A stretch of DNA of 64,000 nt from Methylobacter marinus A45 (GTDB taxonomy: Bacteria > Pseudomonadota > Gammaproteobacteria > Methylococcales > Methylomonadaceae), in NCBI RefSeq assembly GCF_000383855.1, contig NZ_KB912877.1:4525226-4589225 (forward strand), written 5' to 3'. Below are positions 7,954 to 15,698 of this stretch, in pieces. The first letter of the stretch is position 1; each line of letters begins with the position of its first letter. Under the pieces are notes generated by a model, which made no database searches, was not told the origin of the DNA, and saw nothing but the letters and a program-made list of their open reading frames with translations. Both the position numbers and the translations under genes were made by a program.

Positions 7954-8826
7954 ATGATGCGTATTTTTCTTTTCCTTGCTACCAACGTGGCGATACTGGT
8001 TGTCATCAGTATCGTTTTCAATGTCCTGGGTTTAAGCGGCATGCTGGATGCTCAGGGCGTGGATCTTAACCTGAACGCCTTGTTGATCATTTCGGCAGTC
8101 ATCGGCATGACAGGTTCAATAATTTCACTGGCCATGTCCAAATGGTCCGCTAAAAACGCGATGGGCGTGCACGTAATCGAATCTCCGCAGAACCGGACCG
8201 AACAATGGCTGGTCGATACCGTCGCCAAATTGGCGCAACAAGCCGGCATCGGCATGCCGGAAGTCGGTATTTTCCAGACCCCGGAACCGAATGCCTTTGC
8301 TACGGGCATGAACAAAAACAGCGCCCTGGTCGCTGTCAGCACCGGCCTGCTGCAAAACATGAATGCCGATGAGGTGGAAGCGGTCGTCGGCCACGAAATC
8401 AGCCATGTCGCCAATGGCGATATGGTGACGATGGCGTTGATGCAGGGCGTGGTAAACACCTTCGTTTACTTTTTCGCCACCGTGATCGGCCATGTGGTCG
8501 ACCGCACGGTGTTCAAAACCGAAGAGGGGTACGGACCGGCTTATTTCATCGTGCAGATGGTTGCGCAAATTGCCCTGGGCTTTCTGGCCACGATGCTGGT
8601 CATGTGGTTCTCGCGCTACAGGGAATTCAGAGCTGACGCCGGCGGCGCCAATCTGGCCGGGCGCCAAAAAATGATCGGCGCGCTGCGTGCCCTGCAGCGC
8701 GGACAAGCCGAGGACCTGCCCGGCCAGTTTGCGGCTTTCGGCATCAACGGCGGCGGCGTGCGAAAACTGTTTATGAGCCATCCTCCGCTGGAAGAGCGCA
8801 TTGCCGCCCTGCAAAGCCAACATTAA
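7954..8826 (+). CDS. htpX: membrane zinc metalloprotease HtpX
   Basis: 290 residues (E. coli 293). Two N-terminal membrane segments (about 5-25 and 40-62) are followed by the zinc motif HEISH (147-151), with FRADAGGANLAG downstream carrying the third ligand Glu. Two further hydrophobic stretches lie between them. HtpX degrades misfolded inner-membrane proteins alongside FtsH. A sigma-32-like promoter lies just upstream. It is transcribed away from the sugar-dehydrogenase-like gene. Confidence 0.96.
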   Translation: MMRIFLFLATNVAILVVISIVFNVLGLSGMLDAQGVDLNLNALLIISAVIGMTGSIISLAMSKWSAKNAMGVHVIESPQNRTEQWLVDTVAKLAQQAGIGMPEVGIFQTPEPNAFATGMNKNSALVAVSTGLLQNMNADEVEAVVGHEISHVANGDMVTMALMQGVVNTFVYFFATVIGHVVDRTVFKTEEGYGPAYFIVQMVAQIALGFLATMLVMWFSRYREFRADAGGANLAGRQKMIGALRALQRGQAEDLPGQFAAFGINGGGVRKLFMSHPPLEERIAALQSQH

Positions 8827-8871
8827 TCTATCCACAAGCCGGGCAGTCCGCTGCCCGGCTTTCCTGAGTCC

Positions 8872-9102
8872 ATGCCTCAACACCAGTTCATCCGCTTTTC
8901 TCTCAGCCTTTCCCGCGAGCAATGCCTTAAGGTTTATCAAGGTCTTGCCAAAAACATTTCCGTGCTTGCCGACGACGGCAGAAGAATCGCTTTTCCCGCC
9001 GGCAATATTCAGCCGTTTCTGACTCGCCAGGGCATCAACGGCTATTTTGAAATGGAACTGACCGCTGAAAACAAATTCGTCCGTCTGCATCGATTGCGAT
9101 GA
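8872..9102 (+). CDS. DUF2835 family protein
   Basis: 76 residues. The sequence FIRFSLSLSREQCLKVYQG, then DDGRRIAFPAGNIQPFLT, then GINGYFEMELTAENKFVRL matches my recollection of the DUF2835 family (small proteins of proteobacteria, function unknown). It lies 45 bases after htpX on the same strand and may be cotranscribed. There is no signal peptide or membrane segment, so it should be cytoplasmic. Confidence 0.75.
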   Translation: MPQHQFIRFSLSLSREQCLKVYQGLAKNISVLADDGRRIAFPAGNIQPFLTRQGINGYFEMELTAENKFVRLHRLR

Positions 9103-9155
9103 GCGCCGAAGACAAAGCTGTTTTGGGATTTTCGCGTACCTTACCGGCCTTTTCG

Positions 9156-9656
9156 CTACGGCATGGTTTTGCATAGCTGATCCACTTTCTTCAGCAGCGT
9201 CGGTATCCTGTACGGGCCGTGCATGGATCTAATGTGCTGTTTGGCGTCTGTAAGCGGCATGCCGGCACTGGTGACATAGAGCGGCTTTTTACTCGCCCCT
9301 CTGTAGAGTTCGCATTCCCTGGCTATGCCTTTAAATGGTTTTTTAGCGACACCCAGCACGCTGATTTTTTCGTGCAAGGCGTCATACAGATATTTGCCCA
9401 GGCCCGGTCTTGATTTACCGTCCAGATAAACAAAGCCATCGATGATAATGGCATCGGGCACGATTTGGTGCTCTTCAATGAGTTTCAGTATGCAAGGCAG
9501 CTCCCTGCGATAAAACTGCCCGGGCCTGTACGCCTTAATGTTTCCGAGCTGGCTTCTGAACACGTTTTGTTCACTGGCATCCTGCCAGTTTTCAAAAGCA
9601 ATGCCGGCAATGAACGCATGGGCGTCCCGATAGTCAACATCGACAGCCAATAGCAT
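9156..9656 (-). CDS. endonuclease V-like protein
   Basis: 166 residues. It has the core pattern of endonuclease V: AVDVDYRD at the N-terminus (Asp6), YRPGQFYRRELP (Glu52), IIIDGFVYLDG (Asp73), GLGKYL, and VLGVAKKPF. Endonuclease V nicks DNA or RNA next to inosine using Asp-Glu-Asp metal ligands, and all three equivalents are present. The protein is shorter than typical EndoV (about 220 residues) and lacks its N-terminal extension. Its ATG overlaps the fdhD stop (ATGA at 9656), giving an apparent mobA-fdhD-endoV operon. What links nuclease and molybdoenzyme maturation is not evident. Confidence 0.75.
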   Translation of the reverse strand: MLLAVDVDYRDAHAFIAGIAFENWQDASEQNVFRSQLGNIKAYRPGQFYRRELPCILKLIEEHQIVPDAIIIDGFVYLDGKSRPGLGKYLYDALHEKISVLGVAKKPFKGIARECELYRGASKKPLYVTSAGMPLTDAKQHIRSMHGPYRIPTLLKKVDQLCKTMP

Positions 9657-10483
9657 CAGTCGGCTTTAACGGCATCAAACTCGATGTTTTCAGCGCCGTT
9701 CAAAACCAGAAAATGCTTGCCTTTGGCTCTGGAGATCAGGGTAACGCCCGATTGCCGGGCCATTTCCAAACCCATCTGCGTGGCGCCGGAACGCGACAAT
9801 AAAACCGGCACGCCCATTTGCGAAACCTTGATCACCATTTCCGAGGTCAGGCGCCCGGTGGTATAAAAAATCTTGTTTTCGCCGGAAATCCCGTTCAGCC
9901 ACATATAGCCGGCGATGGCATCGACGGCATTATGCCGACCGACGTCTTCGACAAAAAAATCGATATGGCTGCCGCTGCACAGGGCGCAGCCGTGGACGGC
10001 GCCGGCCTTCTTGTAAATCTCGTTGTACTGCCTTAGGCTATCGAGCATGCCGTAGAGGGTCGATTGCCTGATTGAGCTTTCCGGCACTCTGATCCGTTTT
10101 AATTTTTCCATCAGACGGCCGAACACGGTACCCTGCCCGCACCCGGTTGTGACGGTACGTTGCGCCATCTGCTCGGAAAAATCGCTGTGTCTGTGGTCAG
10201 TGACCACGGCTACCGCCTCAGTCTCCCAATCCACCTGCACTACCTTGATTTCCCGGATGTCTTCGAAAAAACCCTGGTTTTTCAGGTAGCCCAATGTCAG
10301 CAACTCGGGATGCGTGCCGATGGTCATCAGCGTGACGATTTCCTGTTTATCGACATAAATCGTCAGCGCCCGCTCGCCGACCAGTTCAATCTCTCTCGAC
10401 TCGCCGTGTTCATCGATGGCAACCGCCGGCCTGGAAAAACTCAGGCCCGCGTCGGTCATTGACGGCTGATAGGATTCAGTCAT
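9656..10483 (-). CDS. fdhD: formate dehydrogenase accessory sulfurtransferase FdhD
   Basis: 275 residues. FdhD passes sulfur from a cysteine desulfurase to the molybdenum cofactor of formate dehydrogenase. Diagnostic segments are EIELVGERALTIYVD, TIGTHPELLTLGYL, EDVGRHNAVDAIAGY, FYTTGRLTSEMVIKVSQMG and PVLLSRSGAT. The usual CxxC pair is reduced to Cys115 in TTGCGQGTV, the second Cys being Gly. Two other cysteines occur at 166 and 169 (HGCALCSG), where many family members have alanines. It overlaps mobA by 8 bases upstream and the EndoV-like gene by 1 base downstream. The client is presumably FdsBA, encoded at 15.7-20.2 kb. Confidence 0.93.
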   Translation of the reverse strand: MTESYQPSMTDAGLSFSRPAVAIDEHGESREIELVGERALTIYVDKQEIVTLMTIGTHPELLTLGYLKNQGFFEDIREIKVVQVDWETEAVAVVTDHRHSDFSEQMAQRTVTTGCGQGTVFGRLMEKLKRIRVPESSIRQSTLYGMLDSLRQYNEIYKKAGAVHGCALCSGSHIDFFVEDVGRHNAVDAIAGYMWLNGISGENKIFYTTGRLTSEMVIKVSQMGVPVLLSRSGATQMGLEMARQSGVTLISRAKGKHFLVLNGAENIEFDAVKAD

Positions 10484-11072
10484 TATCGTCGGCCTCCAGC
10501 GCGGTCAATTCATTCATGGTATTGATGTTCATAAAGATCTCGGGCGTATCGCTGAAGTCCGCTTTCACCATATTCTGCCGCTCCAGCCACAGATCGATTT
10601 TACGCTGGCCGCTGGCCAGGTAGGCTTCAAGGCTGTTTTTCAGCGTGCTCTTGATAGCCAGAAAAACCGGATGCAGGCGCTCGCCATCAAAGGCGACGGC
10701 CACGTCGGCATTTTGTTCGGCGCGCGTTGACAGCAGTTTTTCTAAATGTTCAGTCGTAACCAGCGGCGAATCGCACGGCATGACAACCAGTACGTCGGCA
10801 TTGGCATAAATCATAGCCGTCAACACCCCCGCCAGAGGTCCGTCGAAACTGTCGGTTTGATCGGCAACGACGGGCAGGCCAAACTGGCGGTACTGCTCCA
10901 TGTTACGATTGGCATTGATGATCAGCTGATCAACCATGGGCGACAGCGCGGCAATGGCATAGCTGATCATCGGCCGGCCTTTGAAGTTCACCAATCCTTT
11001 GTCCTGGTTATTCATGCGCCGGGCCAGACCACCGGCGAGAATAACGCCTGTTACTTTTGTTTGACTGTTCAT
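10476..11072 (-). CDS. mobA: molybdenum cofactor guanylyltransferase MobA
   Basis: 198 residues. The nucleotidyltransferase signature GVILAGGLARRMNNQDKGL is at residues 9-27, followed by LINANRN, PVVADQ, GPLAGVLTAM and VMPCDSPL. MobA joins GMP to molybdopterin to make the MGD cofactor used by bis-MGD enzymes such as formate dehydrogenase. It is first in the operon with fdhD (8-base overlap), which fits a role in maturing the Fds formate dehydrogenase. A 40-base gap separates it from the divergent lipoprotein gene. Confidence 0.93.
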   Translation of the reverse strand: MNSQTKVTGVILAGGLARRMNNQDKGLVNFKGRPMISYAIAALSPMVDQLIINANRNMEQYRQFGLPVVADQTDSFDGPLAGVLTAMIYANADVLVVMPCDSPLVTTEHLEKLLSTRAEQNADVAVAFDGERLHPVFLAIKSTLKNSLEAYLASGQRKIDLWLERQNMVKADFSDTPEIFMNINTMNELTALEADDND

Positions 11073-11112
11073 AATGCTAAGCTTGTTTAATCTTGAATGA
11101 TGTGACCTGTAG

Positions 11113-11568
11113 ATGATCCGACAATTCGTTGCCTTCAGTTGCCTGTTATTGATTACCGGATGCGCACCGCAACCGCCGGGCGAGTTTATCCCGTATTACC
11201 AGGTGGAAACAAGCAAACCCTATGATGAGGTCCTGGCTGAACTGGAAGTCGCGATCGCCGAGAACAATTTCAGAATAACCGGGCACAGCCGCATCGGCAA
11301 AGTCATACGCGATCGGGGCACCAAGGATTTTCCCGATTACGACACCATCCAGTTCTGCAATTTAACGCACGCGAAGACCCTGTTGTTAATGTCCCCGCAT
11401 TCAGTCAGGCACATGCCCTGCAATGTGGTCATGTATACTTTCCGGGACAAAACCATCGTATCAACGCATTTATTGCCTACTGACACGGAGAACCCGGAAC
11501 TGAACCAATTCTCGACTGAAATGAACACGTTATTAAAACAAATTGTTGATTTTGCCGTTGAGCAATAA
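11113..11568 (+). CDS. DUF302-like lipoprotein
   Basis: 151 residues. A lipoprotein signal ends at Cys17 (LLLITGCAPQPPG). The mature part (VETSKPYDEVLAELEVAIAE, NNFRITGHSRIGKVIRDRG, TIQFCNLTHAKTLLLMSP, MPCNVVMYTFRD) resembles the DUF302 fold: a split pattern with FCN and a late MPCNV segment. The function of the domain is unknown; some members sit beside sulfur or C1 oxidation genes. It heads a three-gene run on the plus strand (gaps of 14 and 10 bases). Confidence 0.65.
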   Translation: MIRQFVAFSCLLLITGCAPQPPGEFIPYYQVETSKPYDEVLAELEVAIAENNFRITGHSRIGKVIRDRGTKDFPDYDTIQFCNLTHAKTLLLMSPHSVRHMPCNVVMYTFRDKTIVSTHLLPTDTENPELNQFSTEMNTLLKQIVDFAVEQ

Positions 11569-11582
11569 GCCAATAGAACATT

Positions 11583-12140
11583 ATGACAAAGACGGTCAAC
11601 AAGCAAGCCAGCTACCAGGATATCATCGACCTGCCGGAAAACATGGTCGGTGAAATCATTCACGGCCGTCTGGAAATGCGCCCAAAATCCGCGACCCGAT
11701 ACGCTTTGGCTTCTTCATCGCTGAGTGCTGAACTGGTTTCGTCCTTTCAACAAGGCCAGGACGGGGCTGGCGGCTGGTGGATTATTGACGAACCCGTATG
11801 CCACCTGGATTCGCATGTACTTGTCCCGGACCTGGTCGGCTGGCGCCGTCAGCGGATGCCGGCACTGCCAAAAACGGCATGTTTTAAAACACCTCCTGAC
11901 TGGATTTGCGAAATACTGTCGCCGACGACCACACGCATTGACAGAATTGTTAAAATGCCGATCTATGCGGAACTGGGCATCAATCATCTATGGCTGGTCG
12001 ACCCGGTTCTGCGAACACTGGAAGCGTATGAACTGCATGATGGGCACTGGCTGTTGACGGGCGCGCACGCCGACAACGAATCAATCGCCATCGCTCCTTT
12101 CGCCGAGCATACTTTTTCACTTACTGACTTATGGGAATAA
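11583..12140 (+). CDS. Uma2 family (DUF820) putative endonuclease
   Basis: 185 residues. The PD-(D/E)xK-type core is visible: IIHGRLEMRPKSATRYA, VLVPDLVGWRRQRMP (acidic residue of the motif), PPDWICEILSPTTTRIDRIVKMPIY, and GINHLWLVDP. The Uma2 family is abundant in cyanobacteria and found in some proteobacteria. A nuclease role is predicted from the fold and no in vivo function is established. It lies between two lipoprotein genes in the same orientation. Nothing suggests mobility here. Confidence 0.8.
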   Translation: MTKTVNKQASYQDIIDLPENMVGEIIHGRLEMRPKSATRYALASSSLSAELVSSFQQGQDGAGGWWIIDEPVCHLDSHVLVPDLVGWRRQRMPALPKTACFKTPPDWICEILSPTTTRIDRIVKMPIYAELGINHLWLVDPVLRTLEAYELHDGHWLLTGAHADNESIAIAPFAEHTFSLTDLWE

Positions 12141-12150
12141 GATTACTTCA

Positions 12151-12552
12151 ATGAAACGTAACTATATAAACTCAATTTTAACCATTGCCTTACTCGCCGC
12201 CATAACCGCCTGCACCACGGCACAGGAAAAAGCCGACGAGCCGGCTGCGGCCGAACAGGCGCCTAGGGTCAATGATTTTCCCACGCGGGATCGCGTCGAG
12301 TATGTTCTGAACTGCGTAGCCAAGCACGGCGGCCTGAATTACATCACCCAATACGCCTGCGGCTGTAAAATCGATAAAATTGCCGAGAAACTGACATTCG
12401 AGGAATACGAAGCCGCGCAAACCGTTACATACCTGCAAAAAATGCCCGGCGAGAGCGGCGGCGCTTTCCGCGATCCGGCCCGAGGCAAGGATCTGCGCCA
12501 ACGGCTTAAGGAAGCCGAGAAATACGCTGAAAAAAGCTGTTTCGTCAAATAG
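12151..12552 (+). CDS. small cysteine-containing lipoprotein, function unknown
   Basis: 133 residues. The signal ends in a probable lipobox (AAITAC, Cys21). A low-complexity linker rich in Ala and Glu is followed by a domain with four cysteines (LNCVAKHGG, YACGCKID, KSCF), probably forming disulfides in the periplasm. I do not recognise the family with certainty. It lies next to the convergent quinoprotein-relay genes and may belong functionally with them, but that is a neighbourhood guess. Confidence 0.6.
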   Translation: MKRNYINSILTIALLAAITACTTAQEKADEPAAAEQAPRVNDFPTRDRVEYVLNCVAKHGGLNYITQYACGCKIDKIAEKLTFEEYEAAQTVTYLQKMPGESGGAFRDPARGKDLRQRLKEAEKYAEKSCFVK

Positions 12553-12602
12553 CGGGGTCAAGCGGCGATGACTGGCCGCACTGCAGTTAACTTGACATAA
12601 CA

Positions 12603-12671
12603 CCACGAAGAGCACGGAGTCCATGAAGTTTCTTTACATGAGTTTCTTCGTGAACTCCGTGTCCTTCGTGG
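12603..12671. repeat. palindromic dispersed repeat (CCACGAAG type) between convergent genes
   Basis: The arm CCACGAAGAGCACGGAGT (12603-12620) is matched in inverted order by ACTCCGTGTCCTTCGTGG (12654-12671), 16 of 18 bases complementary, with further partial pairing inside. A related half-site, CTTCGCGTTCTTCGCGG, occurs at 59270-59286, also between convergent genes. It may act as a bidirectional terminator or be a REP-like repeat. Confidence 0.6.
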
Positions 12672-12700
12672 TTAATCAACAATCCACCAATAGCTCAAAA

Positions 12701-13534
12701 TCAGGGATTGAGCGTATAGGTTTCACTAAAACTGTTACCGGCCGTGCAGGCGTCGCGACTGGTCGGGCTTTCACATGAGGTGTCGGCAACCTCGGCCTTC
12801 AACACACCGGCTTTGTCCGGCACAAAATAAAACCGGAAATTAGGGTCGGCGCTGATCGCGATATCGGTTTTGGCGGTCAGGATCGGCTTGTCATTGAAAG
12901 AAATCCGCATTTCCTTGATGAAATGGGACTTTTTCACAAACCGCGTGACCTGGTCCATTTGCATGCCGGTAATATTCGGGTGGCTGATCAATAACTGCGC
13001 CTGGGTCGGTTCGCCGATTTTAGCGCCGTCATCGAGCCTGAATTTCATTTTGCCTAAACGCTGCATGGCCGCGTCGAGATCGGCGCCTATCGGTGCCGAG
13101 CAGCCGCCGCTGGCTTTGACGAACTTCTTGGTCATGATCAGTCGGCCGTCATTCATTTCGGCGATCGCACGGATGTTGCTGTAGGTATTGACGCGGATCC
13201 GCATTGCCAGATCGGCCTTGCCGCTTTCCGGCGTGAATTCAAACTCGCCGACAAACGGAAACGGGTTTTTATCAACCAGCACCAGAATTTTTTTGATGTA
13301 GCTGTCCCGGGTCTGAGGCACCTTGCTGACGATCTTTATGGGCACCAGAGCCGGATCCTCGGCCCGGTACGGCGCATCGATTTCGATGACATCACTGGAT
13401 TCCTCAATCGATTTGCCGGCAAAATACTGATCTTTCAACTTGTTGGTCCAGTCGGCGTCATCGTTGGCGGCCAAAGCCAGAGCCGGCGCCAGCAACAGAA
13501 CCAAAATCCAGGATTTAATTGTTTCTATCTTCAT
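12701..13534 (-). CDS. quinoprotein dehydrogenase-associated SoxYZ-like carrier
   Basis: 277 residues with a signal peptide ending AALA near residue 22. The first part resembles SoxY (IDAPYRAEDPALVPIKIVSKV, YIKKILVLVDKNPFP, KFVKASGGCSAP with a conserved Cys). The second resembles SoxZ (GEPTQAQLLISHPNITGMQ, FIKEMRISFNDKPIL, and a C-terminal Ig-like end). This fused SoxYZ-like architecture is known from the quinoprotein relay family found beside PQQ dehydrogenases in methylotrophs. It lacks the sulfur-binding C-terminal GGCGG arm of true SoxY. It is 65 bases upstream of the metallohydrolase below and is transcribed after it. Confidence 0.85.
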   Translation of the reverse strand: MKIETIKSWILVLLLAPALALAANDDADWTNKLKDQYFAGKSIEESSDVIEIDAPYRAEDPALVPIKIVSKVPQTRDSYIKKILVLVDKNPFPFVGEFEFTPESGKADLAMRIRVNTYSNIRAIAEMNDGRLIMTKKFVKASGGCSAPIGADLDAAMQRLGKMKFRLDDGAKIGEPTQAQLLISHPNITGMQMDQVTRFVKKSHFIKEMRISFNDKPILTAKTDIAISADPNFRFYFVPDKAGVLKAEVADTSCESPTSRDACTAGNSFSETYTLNP

Positions 13535-13599
13535 GTTATTAAAGCTCCAATCGTTAAAGAAATCGCCGGCAACTGCTCAGCCCTGCCGGCGACATAAAT

Positions 13600-14517
13600 T
13601 CAATTTTCCCATTCCAGCTCGGCAAAGGCGGTCGTGACGTTCTTACGGTGAAACTCGTCAAACAACCGCCATTGTCCCCTGGCCGAATAACCGACGGTTT
13701 CCACGGCTTCTTCCATGTATTTGCCTTGCTTGATCATGTCCCTGATTTCCGTCAGCAGCATTTCCAGATAGGCTTTTTCAGGCTGCATGCTTTTCGGCCA
13801 ATCCGTGACTATCGGCCCGTGGCCCGGTATCACGGTTTTATAAGCATGGCTTTCCAATGTTTTGAGCTCGGCCAGCCAGCCTTTCAGACTGCCGTCTATC
13901 ACGGGCAAGTGCTCGATAAACAATAAATCGGATATCCACAGCGTATCGGTCCGCTCGTCATAAACGGTCAGGTCATTATCGGTGTGGGCCGCGCGATGGG
14001 CGGTCAACTTCAGTGTACGCCCGCCCAGATCGAGGTCCAGATGATCCTTAACGGCTATATCCGGCGGAATAATATCGTCGGCGGTTAGTTTGACATCGAG
14101 CTGGTCGGCCGCCTTGTCGATATAATAAAGGCCTCGTGTCGCCATGGCCCTGGCCAGTTTCTGGTGGCCGACGAACTGAACCCCGGGCGCTTTGAAAGCC
14201 TTATTGCCGTAGATGTGATCCGGGTGGACGTGCGTATTGATGACATAGCAAACCGGCTTGGATGTCGTATGTTCGATCGCCAGTTTCAGGGATTTGCCCT
14301 GCCGCGGATTGCCCCCCGTATCAATAACCGCCACACAGCGCTCGCCGACGATAAACCCGATATTGGCGATAGCGCCATGATTTTTTGTATCGGGCAATTC
14401 ATGCACGCCCAAATGCACGTACACGCCCGGTGCGACTTCCGTCACCGACAGTACCGGCGCGGCCGACATGGAACCGCTAGCCAGCGACAGAATTAAAGCA
14501 AACAACAACCTCATCAC
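13600..14517 (-). CDS. quinoprotein relay system zinc metallohydrolase (metallo-beta-lactamase fold)
   Basis: 305 residues with a signal peptide (FALILSLASGSMSAAP). The metallo-beta-lactamase motif is THVHPDH (HxHxDH), followed by HTDNDLTVY, DLLFIEHLPVIDGS and PGHGPIV. This matches the metallohydrolases paired with SoxYZ-like carriers in PQQ-dehydrogenase neighbourhoods. The role suggested for the family is helping periplasmic quinoprotein oxidation systems, but the reaction is not known. In this window the pair stands without a quinoprotein next to it; the nearest candidate is the propeller protein at 6.7 kb. Confidence 0.85.
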   Translation of the reverse strand: MMRLLFALILSLASGSMSAAPVLSVTEVAPGVYVHLGVHELPDTKNHGAIANIGFIVGERCVAVIDTGGNPRQGKSLKLAIEHTTSKPVCYVINTHVHPDHIYGNKAFKAPGVQFVGHQKLARAMATRGLYYIDKAADQLDVKLTADDIIPPDIAVKDHLDLDLGGRTLKLTAHRAAHTDNDLTVYDERTDTLWISDLLFIEHLPVIDGSLKGWLAELKTLESHAYKTVIPGHGPIVTDWPKSMQPEKAYLEMLLTEIRDMIKQGKYMEEAVETVGYSARGQWRLFDEFHRKNVTTAFAELEWEN

Positions 14518-14546
14518 TTACCTCGAATAAAAAACCTGAAACTAAC

Positions 14547-15431
14547 TCAGCCAAGGCATAATTCCAGAAATGCCTTGGCCACCCGGGACTGAAGAACCTG
14601 CTTGGGCGCGATAATATTCAAATGCCAGATCAAGCCATCCGGCGGATTGATGCGCCGTGCCACCAGGCCTTTAGCCTCATTGCGCAACGCCTGAAAAGAA
14701 GAAAAGCCGATACCCAGACCAGCCCTGACCGACTCTTTAATGCCCGAAACCCCGGTCACTTCGATGCTGACAGGCGCGACGATACCGGCCGCCGCCAAGG
14801 CCTGTTCGATGACATCCCTGGCACCCGAACCGGGCTCGCGCCAGATCACCGGATACTCGGTAAAAACGTCCAGAGGCACACTCTCGGGATAGGTCTGCGC
14901 CAGGCAATGATCTTCCGGCAGCACCAGCACGATTTCATCATTCTGCCAGGGAATGACGACATAATTGCCCGGCAACTCACCCTCGTCAACCGGCCCTTCG
15001 ATAAACCCCAGATCCAGATCCCCCAGATTGCGAATGATTTCCGCGCTATCCCAGGTTTTCATGAAAACCTGAACACCCGGATACAGCGTCTGCAATTGCA
15101 CAACGTGCCGGGGCAGATAAAAACTCGCGATCGTGGTCGTGGAACCCAAGCGCAGAAAACCGGTGTTGATCTGTTGCAAACAGCGCACATAATCGATTGC
15201 CTGATTGTAATCGGTGTCCATCTTCTGGGCATATTCCAATAAGCCCTTGCCTGCGGGCGTCAATTCGATATGATGACCTTTACGCTCGTATAACGCCTCT
15301 CCGACCGCGCCTTGCAGCAACTTTAACTGCCCCGAGACAGCAGGCTGCCCCAGATGCAGATGTTGCGCGGCCAGCGTGATGCTTCTGAAACGGGCAACGA
15401 CGGCGAAAGTAAGTAAATGATTGGGATTCAA
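14547..15431 (-). CDS. LysR-family regulator, probable regulator of the fds genes
   Basis: 294 residues from a TTG at 15431, preceded by AGGAA 7 bases upstream and giving the usual LysR opening NPNHLLTFAVVARF. An upstream TTG at 15482 would add 17 atypical residues. The winged helix-turn-helix lies in the first 60 residues (SITLAAQHLHLGQPAVSGQL), followed by a substrate-binding domain with GSTTTIASFYLP and GLGIGFSSF. It is divergent from fdsB, the arrangement seen for fds/formate dehydrogenase regulators, so formate-linked control is likely. The inducer is not deducible. Confidence 0.88.
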   Translation of the reverse strand: MNPNHLLTFAVVARFRSITLAAQHLHLGQPAVSGQLKLLQGAVGEALYERKGHHIELTPAGKGLLEYAQKMDTDYNQAIDYVRCLQQINTGFLRLGSTTTIASFYLPRHVVQLQTLYPGVQVFMKTWDSAEIIRNLGDLDLGFIEGPVDEGELPGNYVVIPWQNDEIVLVLPEDHCLAQTYPESVPLDVFTEYPVIWREPGSGARDVIEQALAAAGIVAPVSIEVTGVSGIKESVRAGLGIGFSSFQALRNEAKGLVARRINPPDGLIWHLNIIAPKQVLQSRVAKAFLELCLG

Positions 15432-15556
15432 CGCAATTTCCTGATAATTTTGCTCAAGTATTTTATAATGACGCGCATTCAAGGGAGGATACGAACATTA
15501 GTATTTGATAATATCACCGTTTTTGATGTTTACCCTAATAAATGATGACTTGATAG

Positions 15557-15590
15557 AAATATTACAGCTACGTTAAAGTGCGTAATATTT
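15557..15590. promoter_or_regulatory. inverted repeat in the lysR-fdsB intergenic region (candidate operator)
   Basis: AAATATTAC (15557-15565) and GTAATATTT (15582-15590) form a perfect 9-bp inverted repeat around 16 bases, in the 267-bp divergent region. It lies about 109 bases before the fdsB start and about 126 before the regulator start. Position and symmetry fit a LysR-type binding site, although its spacing is longer than the classic T-N11-A box. Confidence 0.4.
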
Positions 15591-15698
15591 TTTGCCGTGT
15601 GCCCGAGGCATGATTGCAAACCTATTCCTTGAGCCGAACTAAATCAAATAAATTTGGCTCTAAGCTCTAATTTACCGGATAACCTGGAGGAAATACGT

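Noticed and set aside
8125-9174. 349-codon minus-strand frame across htpX and DUF2835
   Set aside because: It is antisense to two clear genes and has low-complexity, His/Gln/Arg-rich text typical of shadow frames in GC-rich DNA.
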